64,000 nt of DNA from Casuarina equisetifolia (taxonomy: Eukaryota > Streptophyta > Magnoliopsida > Fagales > Casuarinaceae): assembly GCA_028551475.1 (NCBI GenBank), contig CM052359.1:5147583-5211582 (forward strand), in the 5' to 3' direction. The notes beneath the pieces are model-generated. The model was not told where the DNA came from. It did no database searches and was given only the letters and a program-made list of their open reading frames with translations. Both the position numbers and the translations under genes were made by a program. This document shows positions 26,801 to 38,799 of this stretch, in pieces (within the stretch, counting starts at the first letter, position 1; each line of letters starts with the position of its first letter).

Positions 26801-29800
26801 TCTACAATTTTCTTTTTCACTATGATCTAACAACTGGATGTATGTGTGGCAGAGAATATGACAAGTGAACAAAGAAGGGAAAATTACTTGTGTGACATCA
26901 CATATGTGACCAACAGTGAGCTCGGTTTTGATTATTTGAGAGACAACCTTGCCACGGAAAGTGATCTTTATCTTATGTGCTGTCTGATATGACTTACTTT
27001 ATTGCATGAATTGCAATCGAGTGAAGAGCTTGTTGAGTTCCATTTCTACCTTAGCTGAAGGCATTTTCTTACAATTTACAGAGTGTTGAAGAGCTTGTTT
27101 TGAGGAGTTTCAATTACTGTGTAATTGATGAGGTTGATTCCATCCTTATTGATGAAGCTAGGACTCCTCTCATCATATCTGGAACTGCAGAAAAACCTAG
27201 CGATAGGTATTACAAAGCTGCAAAGATAGCCGCAGCCTTTGAACGGGATATACATTACACTGTAAGTCTGCAAAATAGATGTTTTGACCAATAACGTTTC
27301 TTCGTGTGACAGGGATTCTTTCTGACCTTAATGAATTCCATTTGACTCACAAATAATATATTGGAATGTCTCTTGAATTCTTCAATTTAAGTTTAATTCT
27401 ATGCTGGTGCCGAATGGCAGGATTTTGTATTACTAATTTCATCATTTTATTAGACTTGTTTTGACACTGCAAAAGTTAATAGAATGACCCTAATGAATTC
27501 CAAACACGTGAGTGTGTAATGATTTGATGTATAAAATTGTGATATAGAACATGAATACATGCTACCGAAATAGGTTAGGAAATATGGTCAACTGTGGGAA
27601 CAAGACTTGTTGAATTATGATACAGAAAATTGAATAAAATTGCTGTAGAAATACAACAAAGTTTTCCTTTTTAAAAGTTAAAATGGCCATTCTTATGAGG
27701 AGTGTATTTGAATAAGAATTTTAGTTGCAGGAGGAAATGAGATAAGGAAGTACTAGGAGGAGGATGTTATTATATTTTGGTAAAGCATGCAGTTCTGATA
27801 TAGGTATTGATATGTAATTCTGTGAGTTACCTTACCCATTTGTCATTGATCCTGTGATGTTTCTGCCATGAACTACTTTGAAAACAGAATGATCATTGGG
27901 CTTAGCTGCTTGTAAAAATAATACACATCAAATTGGTATATTGGTTCAGTTATCAGGGAAAACAGCATTGTTTGGTCCCAGACCTAGGGATCTTGACTAT
28001 AGCATCGCCTCTAGTTCATTAGACATCTTTTTCCATTTATGGCTAAATTTGCCCAGTTCTTATTAATCAGAAATAGATGTGTTGTGGACTAGCATGGGAT
28101 AATTCTTCAAATTTATTTTTCTTACTTTGGTTGTTGTTGTAGGTTGATGAGAAGCAGAAGACTGTTCTTCTAATGGAACAGGGTTATGAAGATGCTGAAG
28201 AAATTCTGGCTGTAAAGGATTTATATGATCCTCGAGAACAGTGGGCATCATATGTACTGAATGCAATAAAAGCAAAAGAATTATTTCTTAAAGATGTAAA
28301 CTACATTATCCGTGGCAAGGAGGTTCTAATTGTGGATGAGTTTACTGGTCGAGTGATGCAGGTGAATGTTTTGTTTTGTTTCTGACAAGGAAATTTTAGC
28401 ATGCGAAAAGCATTTTGCAAACTGTATGCTTTATATATCATTGGATACTTTAGTTCCTTTCATTTTGCACATTTAGCAGAGAAAAGGAGACAACTTCACA
28501 TGGAAGTTATGTTGTCCTTCATGTGGAGCTTCTGAAAAAGCTGAACTTTACCAAAAAGTTTGATTTCATAACTCATTTAGATAAATGGATAGATGAAACT
28601 TCTCAACAAAAGTAGTTATCTCTCCATCCAAAGGTTGCATATCATGTAAATATGAAGCTACAAAGCCTTATCAGACGCATAATAGAGTGGTTTATTTTCT
28701 CATAGTAATAAGGGCTAAACACTTCTTTCCTGCAAATTCCTGAAACTTTCTTACATCCACATTTAGATCAATTTCTCTTACTCTTAGCAGAGCTTGTAGA
28801 TGGAATGGAGCTAATCCCTGATCAAGAATTGGTCCTTCCTGTGAAGGATGACTTATGCATCTTCCATTGTACTTTGGAATTTGTAATAGCTGTTGACCTA
28901 TATAGAACTGAAAATAACACTATTTATCTGCACTTTTGTTTCACTGATCAGATTTACCAGATTTAACATTAGAGAGTTCATTGAATCTCTGCATGCAGTA
29001 CCTAGATCGTTTGTGTATAGACGAATATAAGGTTCACTTAATTGTTTGAATATTAGTAGTCCTAATAAACAACCACACGTAGCAACTGCTTGATAAATTT
29101 CTTCAACTTACAATTGCTTGTAAATGGCTTGGGATTATAACAGTACAGAATAATCCACTTTTGTTGTTGCAATGCAAAATTTCTAAGTCAAAACTCTGGA
29201 GTGTGGGTTAGTATTTGAATGAGATTGTTGTAGCATTCTATTCATTATAATAACCATGACCACGATTTCATGCCCAGAAATCTGAAGGATATGAAAAACG
29301 TAATCTCTGTCACTTGTCTTTTCTATTAGGGGAGGCGGTGGAGTGAGGGGCTTCACCAGGCAGTTGAAGCAAAAGAAGGTTTGCCAATACAAAATGAGAC
29401 TGTAACTTTGGCGTCAATTAGCTACCAGAACTTCTTTCTCCAGGTTGGGGCTTCTCAGTCTCAGTACATTGGCCAGAGCCACCATTTGTTTCTCTGGTTT
29501 TCTAATGTCTTTTCCTTTGTTGTTTGCAGTTCCCTAAGCTTTGTGGAATGACTGGCACTGCAGCAACTGAAAGTACAGAATTTGAGAGCATATACAAGCT
29601 TAAAGTTACTATTGTGCCTACAAACAAACCCATGATAAGAAAGGTACCCTCCAACAAGCTATCCATGTATAACACATCTGCAGCACGACTGATTACTATC
29701 ATTACAGCTCAGTTTTCAGAATCTAATTACCTGAATATGGACTTTGTAAAAAAAGAAAGAATTTGCTACTAGATTTGACAAGCAGTAACAAAGGTTGTAT

Positions 29801-32800
29801 TTGTGAAAGTTTTCAAACTGTTTCATGTAAGCCCTAGCAATCTTTTCTCTACTTTTTCTTTAAATGTTAATATATTTTTTCTTTTTCAGAGAATCTTCTC
29901 AAAGTTTCTTACAGTTTCTCACAGCTTCTCACAGTTTCTCATAGTTTCTCACAGTTTCTTTTATGAACTCCATATAAAACTTTTTTAAATGAGTTTCACC
30001 TAAACGTTTTCCACTTTTTATTGTTTCTAAAGCTCTTCTTAAAATCCAAACACTTTTCCAAACTTTCAATGACCACTTTTTCGTACGAGTTTCTTAATTT
30101 TTGCTAAAATCATTTATTTCGCAACTTTTATTAGGCCCAGTATATGGGAGTTCCATCAGTAGTATGGTGCTTGTTTAAACATTCGAAGTATTCGAATTTC
30201 CTTATGATCTCTTTAATTCCTTTCAGGATGAGTCTGATGTAGTTTTCAGAGCAACTACAGGAAAGTGGCGGGCCGTTGTGGTAGAGATTTCTAGAATGCA
30301 CAAGACAGGCCGACCAGTGCTTGTTGGTACAACTAGTGTTGAGCAGAGTGATCTACTGTCAGAACAGTTAAAAGAAGCTGGAATTCCCCATGAGGTGAGG
30401 TGTCTTTTGTCTTTAAAAGAAAAGCTATATAACTCGGGAGAATGTGGCATGCAAAAGAACTTTACAATGGACAACCTAGTATGCTATCAAGTATTTTGCT
30501 TGTGATCATATTCCATGTTGATGTGTACTTTTGGCTGCTAATAAGTCAACCATCACTCATTTCAGAAGAGACACTATAAACCTAAAAGTTTTTTAGGTGT
30601 TTTTGTGTGGAAAATTTAATTGATGTATGTATTTTGAAGGTTCTGAATGCAAAACCCGAGAATGTGGAGAGGGAAGCAGAAATTGTAGCACAGAGTGGTC
30701 GTCTTGGGGCTGTGACAATTGCTACCAATATGGCAGGTCGTGGGACAGATATAATCCTTGGTGGTAATGCAGAATTTATGGCAAGGTTGAAGCTCCGTGA
30801 GATGCTTATGCCAAGGTATTGTCTGACCTTCATAATTACTTTTGTTCCTGAATGAATATATTTACCTTACACGAGTCTTCTAACTATCATCTTGGTGTTT
30901 GAATTGCTTTGCTCCACTTTTTCTCTGAAATTTCACATAGAAGTGTTAGCTGCATCACTTACTATGCATGAGTTTAATTTGTATAATATTTTTCCAGGCA
31001 CGAAGCATCAAGTGGTGTTATATTGCGCACTCATTTATATGACATGTTACCTTGTTTTCACAATGTTAGTTTTCTTTGTGAAATGTTGGCAAGCTCATTA
31101 ATAGGGAAAATAAACCATTAACACTGCATGTGCCATAAGCATAGTTTGCAAAACGCTTCACACTATTAAGGGGCATGGGAAAGAGCATCCATGAATTCTC
31201 ATAAGCCAGTTCTATCTTTCTCCCATGTGTGAAATGTAGTCTACTATATCATAGGAACTGAAAGACGTGTCAGTTTAAAGCAGTCTGCTGTGTTTAAGTT
31301 TCTTAAGAAGTGCATTACATTCTCTGTAGTACAATCTTATTGCAGTGTTGTTAAGCCAATTGAAGGACTTTTTGTATCAGTGAAGAAACTTCCTCCAAAG
31401 AAGACATGGAAGGTATGATGTTGGTTTTGTTTGAATGTTACACGTATTTGTTATTAATTTAGCATGTAAGTGGGGTCTTGAGATAGATTACTACTATCAA
31501 TACTATTATCATTATACTGGAACTCAATGTTTTATACTTTTCCAGGTGAATGAAAATTTATTCCCATGCAAATTATCAAACAAGAATACTCAGTTGGCTG
31601 AGGAGGCTGTACAATTAGCTGTCAAAACCTGGGGCCAGAGATCTTTAACTGAGCTTGAAGCTGAGGAGCGTCTATCTTATTCTTGTGAAAAGGTGAACTT
31701 CTTTGCAGCTTTCTTATTTTTCTTTCGCAGTTTAACATTGATGGACAATTCTGCAGTATCTGATATGTCTTACATTGTTCATGAAATTTATTACGTTGTT
31801 ATTGGCTAGGAATTATCTCATCGCTATAATGCTTGAAAGTAAAATTTGTATCTTTGCCTTATAGGGTCCTGTTCAGGATGAAGTCATTGCCAAACTACGA
31901 TTTGCCTTTCTAGAAATAGTTAAGGAATATAAGGTCTATACTGAGGAAGAAAGGAAGAAGGTTAGTTCCGATATCCAAAACTCTAACGAAGTTGGTTCTG
32001 TTTGCTAGTGTTGACTGCATTGTTTATGTCTCCACGTCCATAGGTTGTCTCAGCTGGTGGACTTCATGTGGTGGGAACTGAGCGCCATGAATCTCGCCGT
32101 ATTGATAATCAGGTAAGTTTTGTCAAATTGTTTTAGTACCTTCAATTTACTCAGGTCTCGTCCTCACCTTTTTATTCAGAAAATGTTTCTACTTTCTCTC
32201 TTGATAATCTTTGCCTCTCGATACTTCTCTAGAACAAAACAGAAAACTGAACTTATAATGTGTTCCATACAGCTCCGTGGTCGAAGTGGCAGGCAGGGTG
32301 ATCCTGGAAGTTCACGCTTCTTCTTAAGTCTTGAAGATAACATTTTTCGCATTTTTGGTGGAGACAGAATTGAGGTTTGATGACGTTATTTCTTGGAAGG
32401 CAGTTGCCTTAGGATAGTTGCTAATGCAGTTTTGGACATGGTTGAACATTCTGGCTTTTGCAACTTCTAGGGTCTAATGAGGGCTTTTAGAGTTGAAGAT
32501 CTACCTATTGAGTCTAGGATGCTGACCAAAGCTCTGGATGAAGCTCAGCGGAAAGTGGAGAATTACTTCTTTGATATTCGAAAGCAGTTATTTGAGTTTG
32601 ATGAAGTGCTAAACAGTCAAAGAGATCGTGTATATACAGAGAGAAGAAGAGCCCTTGAATCTGATGATCTCCAATCTCTTATCATCGAGTTTGCTGAACT
32701 AACAATGGATGATATCTTACAGGTATGTGTCTAAGCTGTACAATTTTGAGTTATTTCTCCCGCGAGCCAAAAAAACTTCAGATGCAATCAACATTTGTGT

Positions 32801-33911
32801 AATCATGAAGTAATTAGATTTTTGTAATTTTGTAATGAATAGGCAAATATTGGTGCGGATGCCCCAAAGGAAAACTGGGATTTGGAAAAGCTCATTGCAA
32901 AACTTCAACAGTAAGAGGCACCCTTGATTCTTTGTATTGGTTAACAGTTGACTTCATCCTACTGGATGGTTGAAGTAGTATTCTGCATTCCTTGTCCAAT
33001 TCTTGGTAGTGTTTGTGCTTGTGTCTTGGAGATTTTTGGAATATGGATGATCTCTGAAATTGAGTGCTACTTTCTTGATTAATGGCGTTGTTTGAATAAT
33101 CTTTATTCTACCCTATGGAGTCTTTCTTTACCTGGCCTTGAAAAGTAATGCTGCTGACAAATGTGTTGCTATTATTTAGGTATTGCTATCTGTTGGATGA
33201 TCTGACGCCAGATTTGCTGAGGACCAAGTGTTCTACCTACAGCGAGTTGCAGGATTACCTTCGTCTTCGTGGCCAGGAAGCATATTTACAGAAGAAGGTT
33301 GCTATTCTTATCTATTTAAACCAACTTTAGCATAATACAGAAGATTGTCACCTTCTTTGTGGTTTAATTATCCTTCTCTTTTCCTTTCTCCTCAATCTTT
33401 TTGCTCCACGCAATTATTTTAGGATATTATGGAGAAACAAGCACCGGGCTTAATGAAAGAAGCTGAGAGGTTCTTAGTTTTGAGTAACATTGACCGTCTG
33501 TGGAAAGAACACTTGCAAGCGCTCAAGTTCGTTCAGCAAGCCGTGGGTTTACGTGGGTATGCACAGCGGGATCCACTTATTGAGTATAAACTAGAAGGCT
33601 ATAATCTCTTCTTGGATATGATGGCACAAATAAGAAGAAATGTTATATACTCCATTTATCAGGTTTGCGCAAAATCTATCATGGACTTTTCACTTGGAGC
33701 ATGTTGCATAGGTATACCTAGTTGTTTTGTCCTGAACAGATTTTGATTTTGATTGTTTTTTCATTGCCAGTTTCAACCAGTGCTAGTAAAGAAGGACGAG
33801 CAACAAACACAGAATGAGAAAGGCAAGCTTGCGAGGAATAAGAATAATGCTGATCCAGTTGTTGCTGGCAAGTCTTCCTCTTCAGCTACAGAGCCTCAGG
33901 CTAGCGCTTAG
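23822..33911 (+). CDS. SECA1: Chloroplast protein translocase ATPase SecA (thylakoid Sec motor)
   Basis: Twenty coding exons encode 1018 aa (Arabidopsis SECA1, At4g01800, about 1022): 23822-24223, 24508-24580, 25007-25213, 26853-26956, 27082-27261, 28143-28361, 29330-29443, 29530-29643, 30227-30394, 30640-30815, 31346-31412, 31546-31692, 31865-31960, 32044-32112, 32273-32374, 32471-32722, 32843-32910, 33180-33297, 33423-33662 and 33771-33911. SecA drives unfolded proteins through the thylakoid SecY/E channel. A Ser-rich transit peptide occupies about the first 60 aa. Walker A is MRTGEGKT (171-178) and DEVD is 278-281. GMTGTAATE, the second helicase domain [19 protein letters not shown] and the [16 protein letters not shown] arginine-finger region follow. 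The C-terminal tail lacks the bacterial Cys-rich zinc motif, as usual in plastids. The exon 4 donor reads GAAAGT instead of GT; see findings. Confidence 0.95.
25764..25779 (+). repeat. A16 homopolymer in SECA1 intron 3
   Basis: A run of sixteen A inside the 1.64-kb third intron. Nothing around it identifies a retroposed element. Confidence 0.85.
29896..29960 (+). repeat. 10-base minisatellite (ttctcacagt)n in SECA1 intron 8
   Basis: About six and a half head-to-tail 10-base units, consensus ttctcacagt with single changes. Each unit is a pyrimidine tract plus CAG, so the array is a row of decoy splice acceptors roughly 270 bases before the true acceptor at 30226. Confidence 0.85.
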
Positions 33912-34161
33912 GGCCAAAAACAAGTGTAAAAAGCTCTATTTTATTCTCTTAGAAAGTACGTAGTTGCTAATAATTAATTATTCCTCGACTTCTTGTAAAT
34001 AAATGAGTCACACTAGGGATGTAGTATAAAGGAAGAATACTGTAAATCTTTATGGTTTTAATCCAAGTTTACATTATTTATTTAGATTTTAGATTTATCA
34101 AAGTGGGATCAGATTTAGTTGTTGGTTTCTTATCACATGCCATCTATACTTTTATGTTCCT

Positions 34162-34164
<3 letters not shown>

Positions 34165-34192
<28 letters not shown>
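34165..34192 (+). repeat. (GA)14 microsatellite
   Basis: A pure ga dinucleotide run in the convergent SECA1/L7Ae-like intergenic segment. Confidence 0.95.
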
Positions 34193-34195
<3 letters not shown>

Positions 34196-34390
34196 AAGAG
34201 AAATATCATGTATTATAACAATATTCTATACAAAAGTACATATTATTTGGACAGTCATCAAACATACAAACCCCTGCAAAAATTGCATATCTGAACATCG
34301 GAGCCTACACTGTTGTCTCATTGATGAATCCACATTCGAGATCAGAACAGTGACATCCAAGTATCTTTTCAGATTTCAAAATATCTTTAT

Positions 34391-34510
34391 AACTCTTGTG
34401 ATACCAAGACCTTAAAGTACATCCAGACGACTGATAAAGAAAACATTGCCAACTCTTGTGATACCAAGACCTTAAAGTACATCCAGACGACTAATAAAGA
34501 TAACATTGCC
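34391..34510 (-). repeat. Recent 60-base tandem duplication
   Basis: 34391-34450 and 34451-34510 are two adjacent copies that differ at only two of 60 positions. They start aactcttgtgataccaagac and end aacattgcc. The near identity points to a young duplication. The pair probably lies in the 3' UTR of the minus-strand L7Ae-like gene. Confidence 0.92.
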
Positions 34511-34710
34511 CAACGGGTCTTGAAGTACCCGAAACATCCTGACGAGCACGTTGCGCTTAAGATCTTGCCATGCCTGTTCTTCAGGGTGTTGAAAGGAACT
34601 ATTAGTTCACGGGGCCAACAAAATCTGTCAGTCTTCTTTCCAAGTGGCAAATTCTGACTAACGGCTCTGCTTCCTCCTCCACTTGCTAAAGCGCCTATCC
34701 ATGTTACATC

Positions 34711-36652
34711 TCACTGGCATGCTGAATCAGGCGTTGCAATAGTTTTATGGCCATTGGTTCCACCACTTATCTCATCACCACAATGGATTTTGTCAAAGAG
34801 TTGATTAATGGCATTTCCTCTAGCCTGAATTTAATACGAGATATGCAAAATATATGAATTTCACTAGGCATCTACTTAAAACCAGAGATATTTTTTCTGT
34901 AACAAGTGAGTTCCTTACCTTCACTCCAATGGCAATTGCTGTTTTGAGCCTGACAAGTTCACCTAACCTTAAAGAACCTCCCTTCTTATCTTTAACAAAA
35001 ATCAGTGGAACCCCCCTTGATGCCGCCAAGCTTGGAAGATGCTTTGTCAGCCATCGAGGGTTGCAATCAGAAGCTACCACTACAGCCTACATATTCAAAG
35101 TGAGATGCTTTATCTTCGTTGTCCAAAAACAGTATAAGATTCCTGAACTACAAGCAGAGCTCAATGTAGTAACCAGTACATATTTGAAAACATGAGACAA
35201 TATTTAGCCACCAACATCAACAGAATAAGCAAATTGTCAGGTTTCCATCACAAAACCTTTTTCTAATGTAGCAGTAATGCATATCTAGGAAATTGCTCAG
35301 TTCCCATATTATTCTCTTTTCTACACAATGGAAGACATGGCCATTGGGAAGTGAATATACGACCTTTTAGAAAAGAGCATGATGCTTGATTGCCGCTAAA
35401 GGAGAGTTCCCAAACAACCGAAGCAACTCCCCATGAAATTAAAATGAAAATATAAAAGAACGAATATGTTGGGAAGACGACATTTCTAGTCTTGAAATGA
35501 GACTTCGATATAACATGTTCAAGTACTTCTTTAACCTAAAAACTTGAAGGCTACAAGTCGGAATTCAACTACAGTAACCAACTTTATTACCGTATTATTG
35601 TTGCCAACCAATGAGAGATTTCCTGGATATGGGTTTCCACAAAATGAAAAGTTCCAACAAAAGGTAACTAAAATGAAGCCCGAGTGCTCAGGTAGCAAAA
35701 GAAAAGAGAAGCCAACCTGAAGCTTAACCGAAGGCGCTTTGAGGCTGGTGCTAATTGAATGGGACTGCGAAGAACTTCCCCCTTGAGCACAAGGTGCCAT
35801 GCGTTCAAGAACGCGAGTGACATCGTTGACCCCAATTGAGAATCGTTGCTAAAAATATAAACACAAATGTATTCGATATAGTTGTTCTTCAACAAGAAAA
35901 AACCAATGTAAAAGAATAACCATAATGGCAGAGACAATATCAAAAAATAAGAACGATACCTTGAACCATAGTTTTTCAGGCAAGGAGTTTCCATCCAAGA
36001 GTCTTGCTGACTCTATCTCCCTATTCAATTAATCAGTTTAAAAGTAGGATTCAGTAATGAGAATACAAGTACCCAGAATAAACGAGAAGTTGATAAATTC
36101 CGCCATAACCACGATAAAGTTGATACAGTCTAATTGAGCAACAATATTAGGAGTCGGACTAAGTCGGCAACTTTGGAAGAACGAAAACAACCACGAATCA
36201 AAAACATAAAACGATCGAAAGCTAGCACGAATAAAGCGGATACATAAAATTTCAAGTTGGGTGACTGAACACACTTGTTCATGGGCGAAAACTTAACGTA
36301 CGTCGGTGGAAGAGTACAAAGAAGCAAGCGAAGAGTATAACAATGTCAAGAAGTAAAATCAAACGAGACCCACATAAAATTAATTGCAAAAAATAAAACA
36401 AAAAAACAGATACTTTCCATAAAGGGATTGAATTTTCACCTCTGAATTGAACTGAGCAGACGAGAAAGACGTTCCCCTTCGTAGCAACTACATATATTCA
36501 CTCCACAATGGTGAAAATCCAATCCAAAGACAGAAAAAGGGAAAGAAGCAAGTAAGAGGAGAAAGACCCACGTACTCTGGCTCTTGAGGGGTAGCAGAGC
36601 TTGCTTTTGAGGTATCTATGGGTTTATCTGAAGCTTTCTTTCTTCTTGCCAT
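34711..36652 (-). CDS. Ribosomal L7Ae/L30e/S12e/Gadd45-fold protein
   Basis: Six coding exons on the minus strand, 36652-36576, 36487-36440, 36020-35960, 35848-35717, 35086-34919 and 34824-34711, encode 199 aa. The N terminus is basic (MARRKKASDK) and is followed by ERLSRLLSSIQREIESARLL and a helical block FSIGVNDVTRVLERM. Residues about 107-165 form an L7Ae/L30e-type RNA-binding domain: AVVVASDCNPRWLTKHLPSL, RGVPLIFVKDKKGGSLRLGE and LKTAIAIGVKARGNAINQL. This fold binds kink-turn RNAs in ribosomes, snoRNPs and RNase P/MRP. The exact RNA partner is unknown; a POP3-like RNase P role is one possibility. The exon 2 acceptor at 36488-36490 was chosen because it is the only one keeping the conserved YEGERL frame. 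Arabidopsis At4g01790 appears to match and also neighbours SECA1 (from memory). Confidence 0.88.
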
Positions 36653-36941
36653 GGTTGCCCTCTACCAATGTTTTGCGCGCCAACTGCTTGAGGTGAAGCT
36701 CCAAAGAATTATATAACGCATGGGGAGCCAAGAGTCCAGGGTCTAATTCGGAGCCCATTGGGTTTCACTAAACTTATTAGGCCTTCAAAAAACAAAACTC
36801 CATGCTCCATGGTCAAGCCTATATTTGGGCAAATATAGTTGCCCTATATTTGGGCGGGCCGTCATTTTTCACTATTGCATGTATAATGCAAATTCTTCTG
36901 CCCTTTCGTTGTAGTTATTGAACAATATAGTTTCGTGTCAA

Positions 36942-37251
36942 AGAAGAGAGTGTTCGTAATATATATGTTTTATAAGTTTAAATAGTCTCTCTTTTCAACT
37001 AGGCCTTTTCAAGAGAATGAATTTAAACTTTTCATATAATATCAAATCGAATCTTTCCTTTATGTATTCCAATCCAATCTAATCCTATGGGTTAGTCTTT
37101 CATCAGCAACAAGATAAGTTTAGACTATAGAAAAATATTAGATATAGAATCCCATATTGGAGAAGCAAACAATGTAATATACGTGCCTTATAAGTTTGAA
37201 TAATTCTTCTTTTAACAAAATTTTTCGTGAAAAAATGGACTTAAGCTTTTC
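36942..37251 (+). mobile_element. Possible eroded LTR/TRIM-like fragment (fossil)
   Basis: Two related segments, about 36942-37033 and 37159-37251, share the order gaga-rich start, ata(t/c)(g/c)t..ttataagttt, a ctcttttaa-like tract and aactttt/agcttttca. The second follows cccatattggag, a phrase often seen in small plant LTR elements. No internal coding region or terminal inverted TG..CA ends were found. The copy is old and broken, and the family is uncertain. Confidence 0.3.
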
Positions 37252-38666
37252 ACAATAATCTTTTACGCTTCTATTGACACAACTGAAATCTTGTTCACTA
37301 AATGGTTTTGTTTATACCCATAATTTTAACTCCCCAAATAACACTTGCTAGATTTATTGGAAGTAGCATCCAAAGTACATATCAAGGAGATTGATATCAC
37401 TTATTGTAGCTCGTTGAACAGAGGAAAACTACGAAAAGCGAGGGAATTCCATGTTATACATCAGCGAGACGTGGTCCACAAGAGGACTTTCTCGAATCCA
37501 GCCAACACAAGTTGTCCAGTGTAGTAGATAGATCGGATCGAGAGAACAAAAATATAGTGAATCTATGGAGATGATTGCGGTTTTATATAATGGTGATAAC
37601 GAAGTCAGGTGGCCACCAATTCAATCAAACGTTGCATCAAGGAAGATAATTTATATTGAATGTCGTGCCTACCTTTTGTCAGGTTCTCTGATAATTAGCA
37701 TACGAACAAGTTTGGAAGAAGCCGATGTCGACCTTTAATGTGATCAACATCTCCCATTGTCAGAAGTCCATACGGCTGCTTTAGCTATTCCAATGGATCA
37801 TCCTTTTACTTGTCCACGAAGGAAACTACTTAGAGCTAACATGGCCTTCCCGTAAATCCTTCTACTTGACCAAGAAGAATTGACAGATAATATGACTTCG
37901 TGTAAATTATTGAAAGATTACGTGAATCAGATAATAAATATTATTGAAGGCCATGAGTCACGTACTAGAGAAGAGAAAATCTTGGTTAAATTTAAATAAA
38001 AAAATTTTTAATTCAAAAATTAATTTTTACATCAAGTTTTAGGTTTTTTAATATAATATCAGAGTTTAAATTTATTCATATTTTAAACTCCTTATGCACT
38101 TGACATCAGTAAGAGAAAGAAACCTATATTTAAGTTTAAATAAAAAAAAATTTCTTCAATACTTGAGTTAGTTTTTGTCTTTTAACAAATACATATATAA
38201 TAAATATTAATAAAATTGAAGATTTCAGGTGACTTAAGATAAGTAATAATTTATCATTCAATTTAAAAGTTTGTATTTATAAACAACTTGATAGATACTC
38301 TAATTTAAAAATTATTATTTTACTCTTATCATAATTTTGATTTCATACAAAAGAAAAGCAGTTGAATACTAGTCATCCTCTAGGTTAAGAGATTCTTTTT
38401 AAGAATGAACCACAAATTATAACTAGCAGCTTAAATAAAAGTTTTGTTGCCATCTTATAAAAGATAGCCACTTTGATTCTTATATATGCTTTGTGTGCTG
38501 GAATCTTGCTCGTTGTCAAGAATATATGGGGGTTTTGTCTGGGCTAACACAAACAAACATGGCAACCACTTCCAGAGCGGACCAGGCGGCGTTTATGCCT
38601 AGGTTTTATATCCTGAAGATTTAAGTACTTCAACTCCTTCACATGGGACACTGAAACTTTGCCTCT

Positions 38667-38799
38667 ATTATCAAGTATAATTAGTATGGTCAAGACAAGC
38701 AACTAAGTGGGTATAGTGATGTTTCCCTTCAATTATGGAGTATAATTAATACGGTAAAGACAAGTGATTAAGTTGGTATGTTTGGTGATTGAATTATGG
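38667..38799 (+). repeat. Imperfect 65-base tandem repeat
   Basis: Units at 38667-38731 and 38732-38799 share attat..agtataattagta..ggt.aagacaag and a gaattatgg-type end, with scattered differences and small indels. Function unknown. Confidence 0.65.

Larger units (their letters stand above)
33912..34710. other. Convergent 3' flanks of SECA1 and the L7Ae-like gene
   Basis: About 800 bases between two convergent stop codons. It contains the SECA1 3' UTR side, a GA microsatellite (34165-34192), a 60-base tandem duplication (34391-34510) and probably the 3' UTR of the minus-strand gene. No separate gene is supported. Confidence 0.6.
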
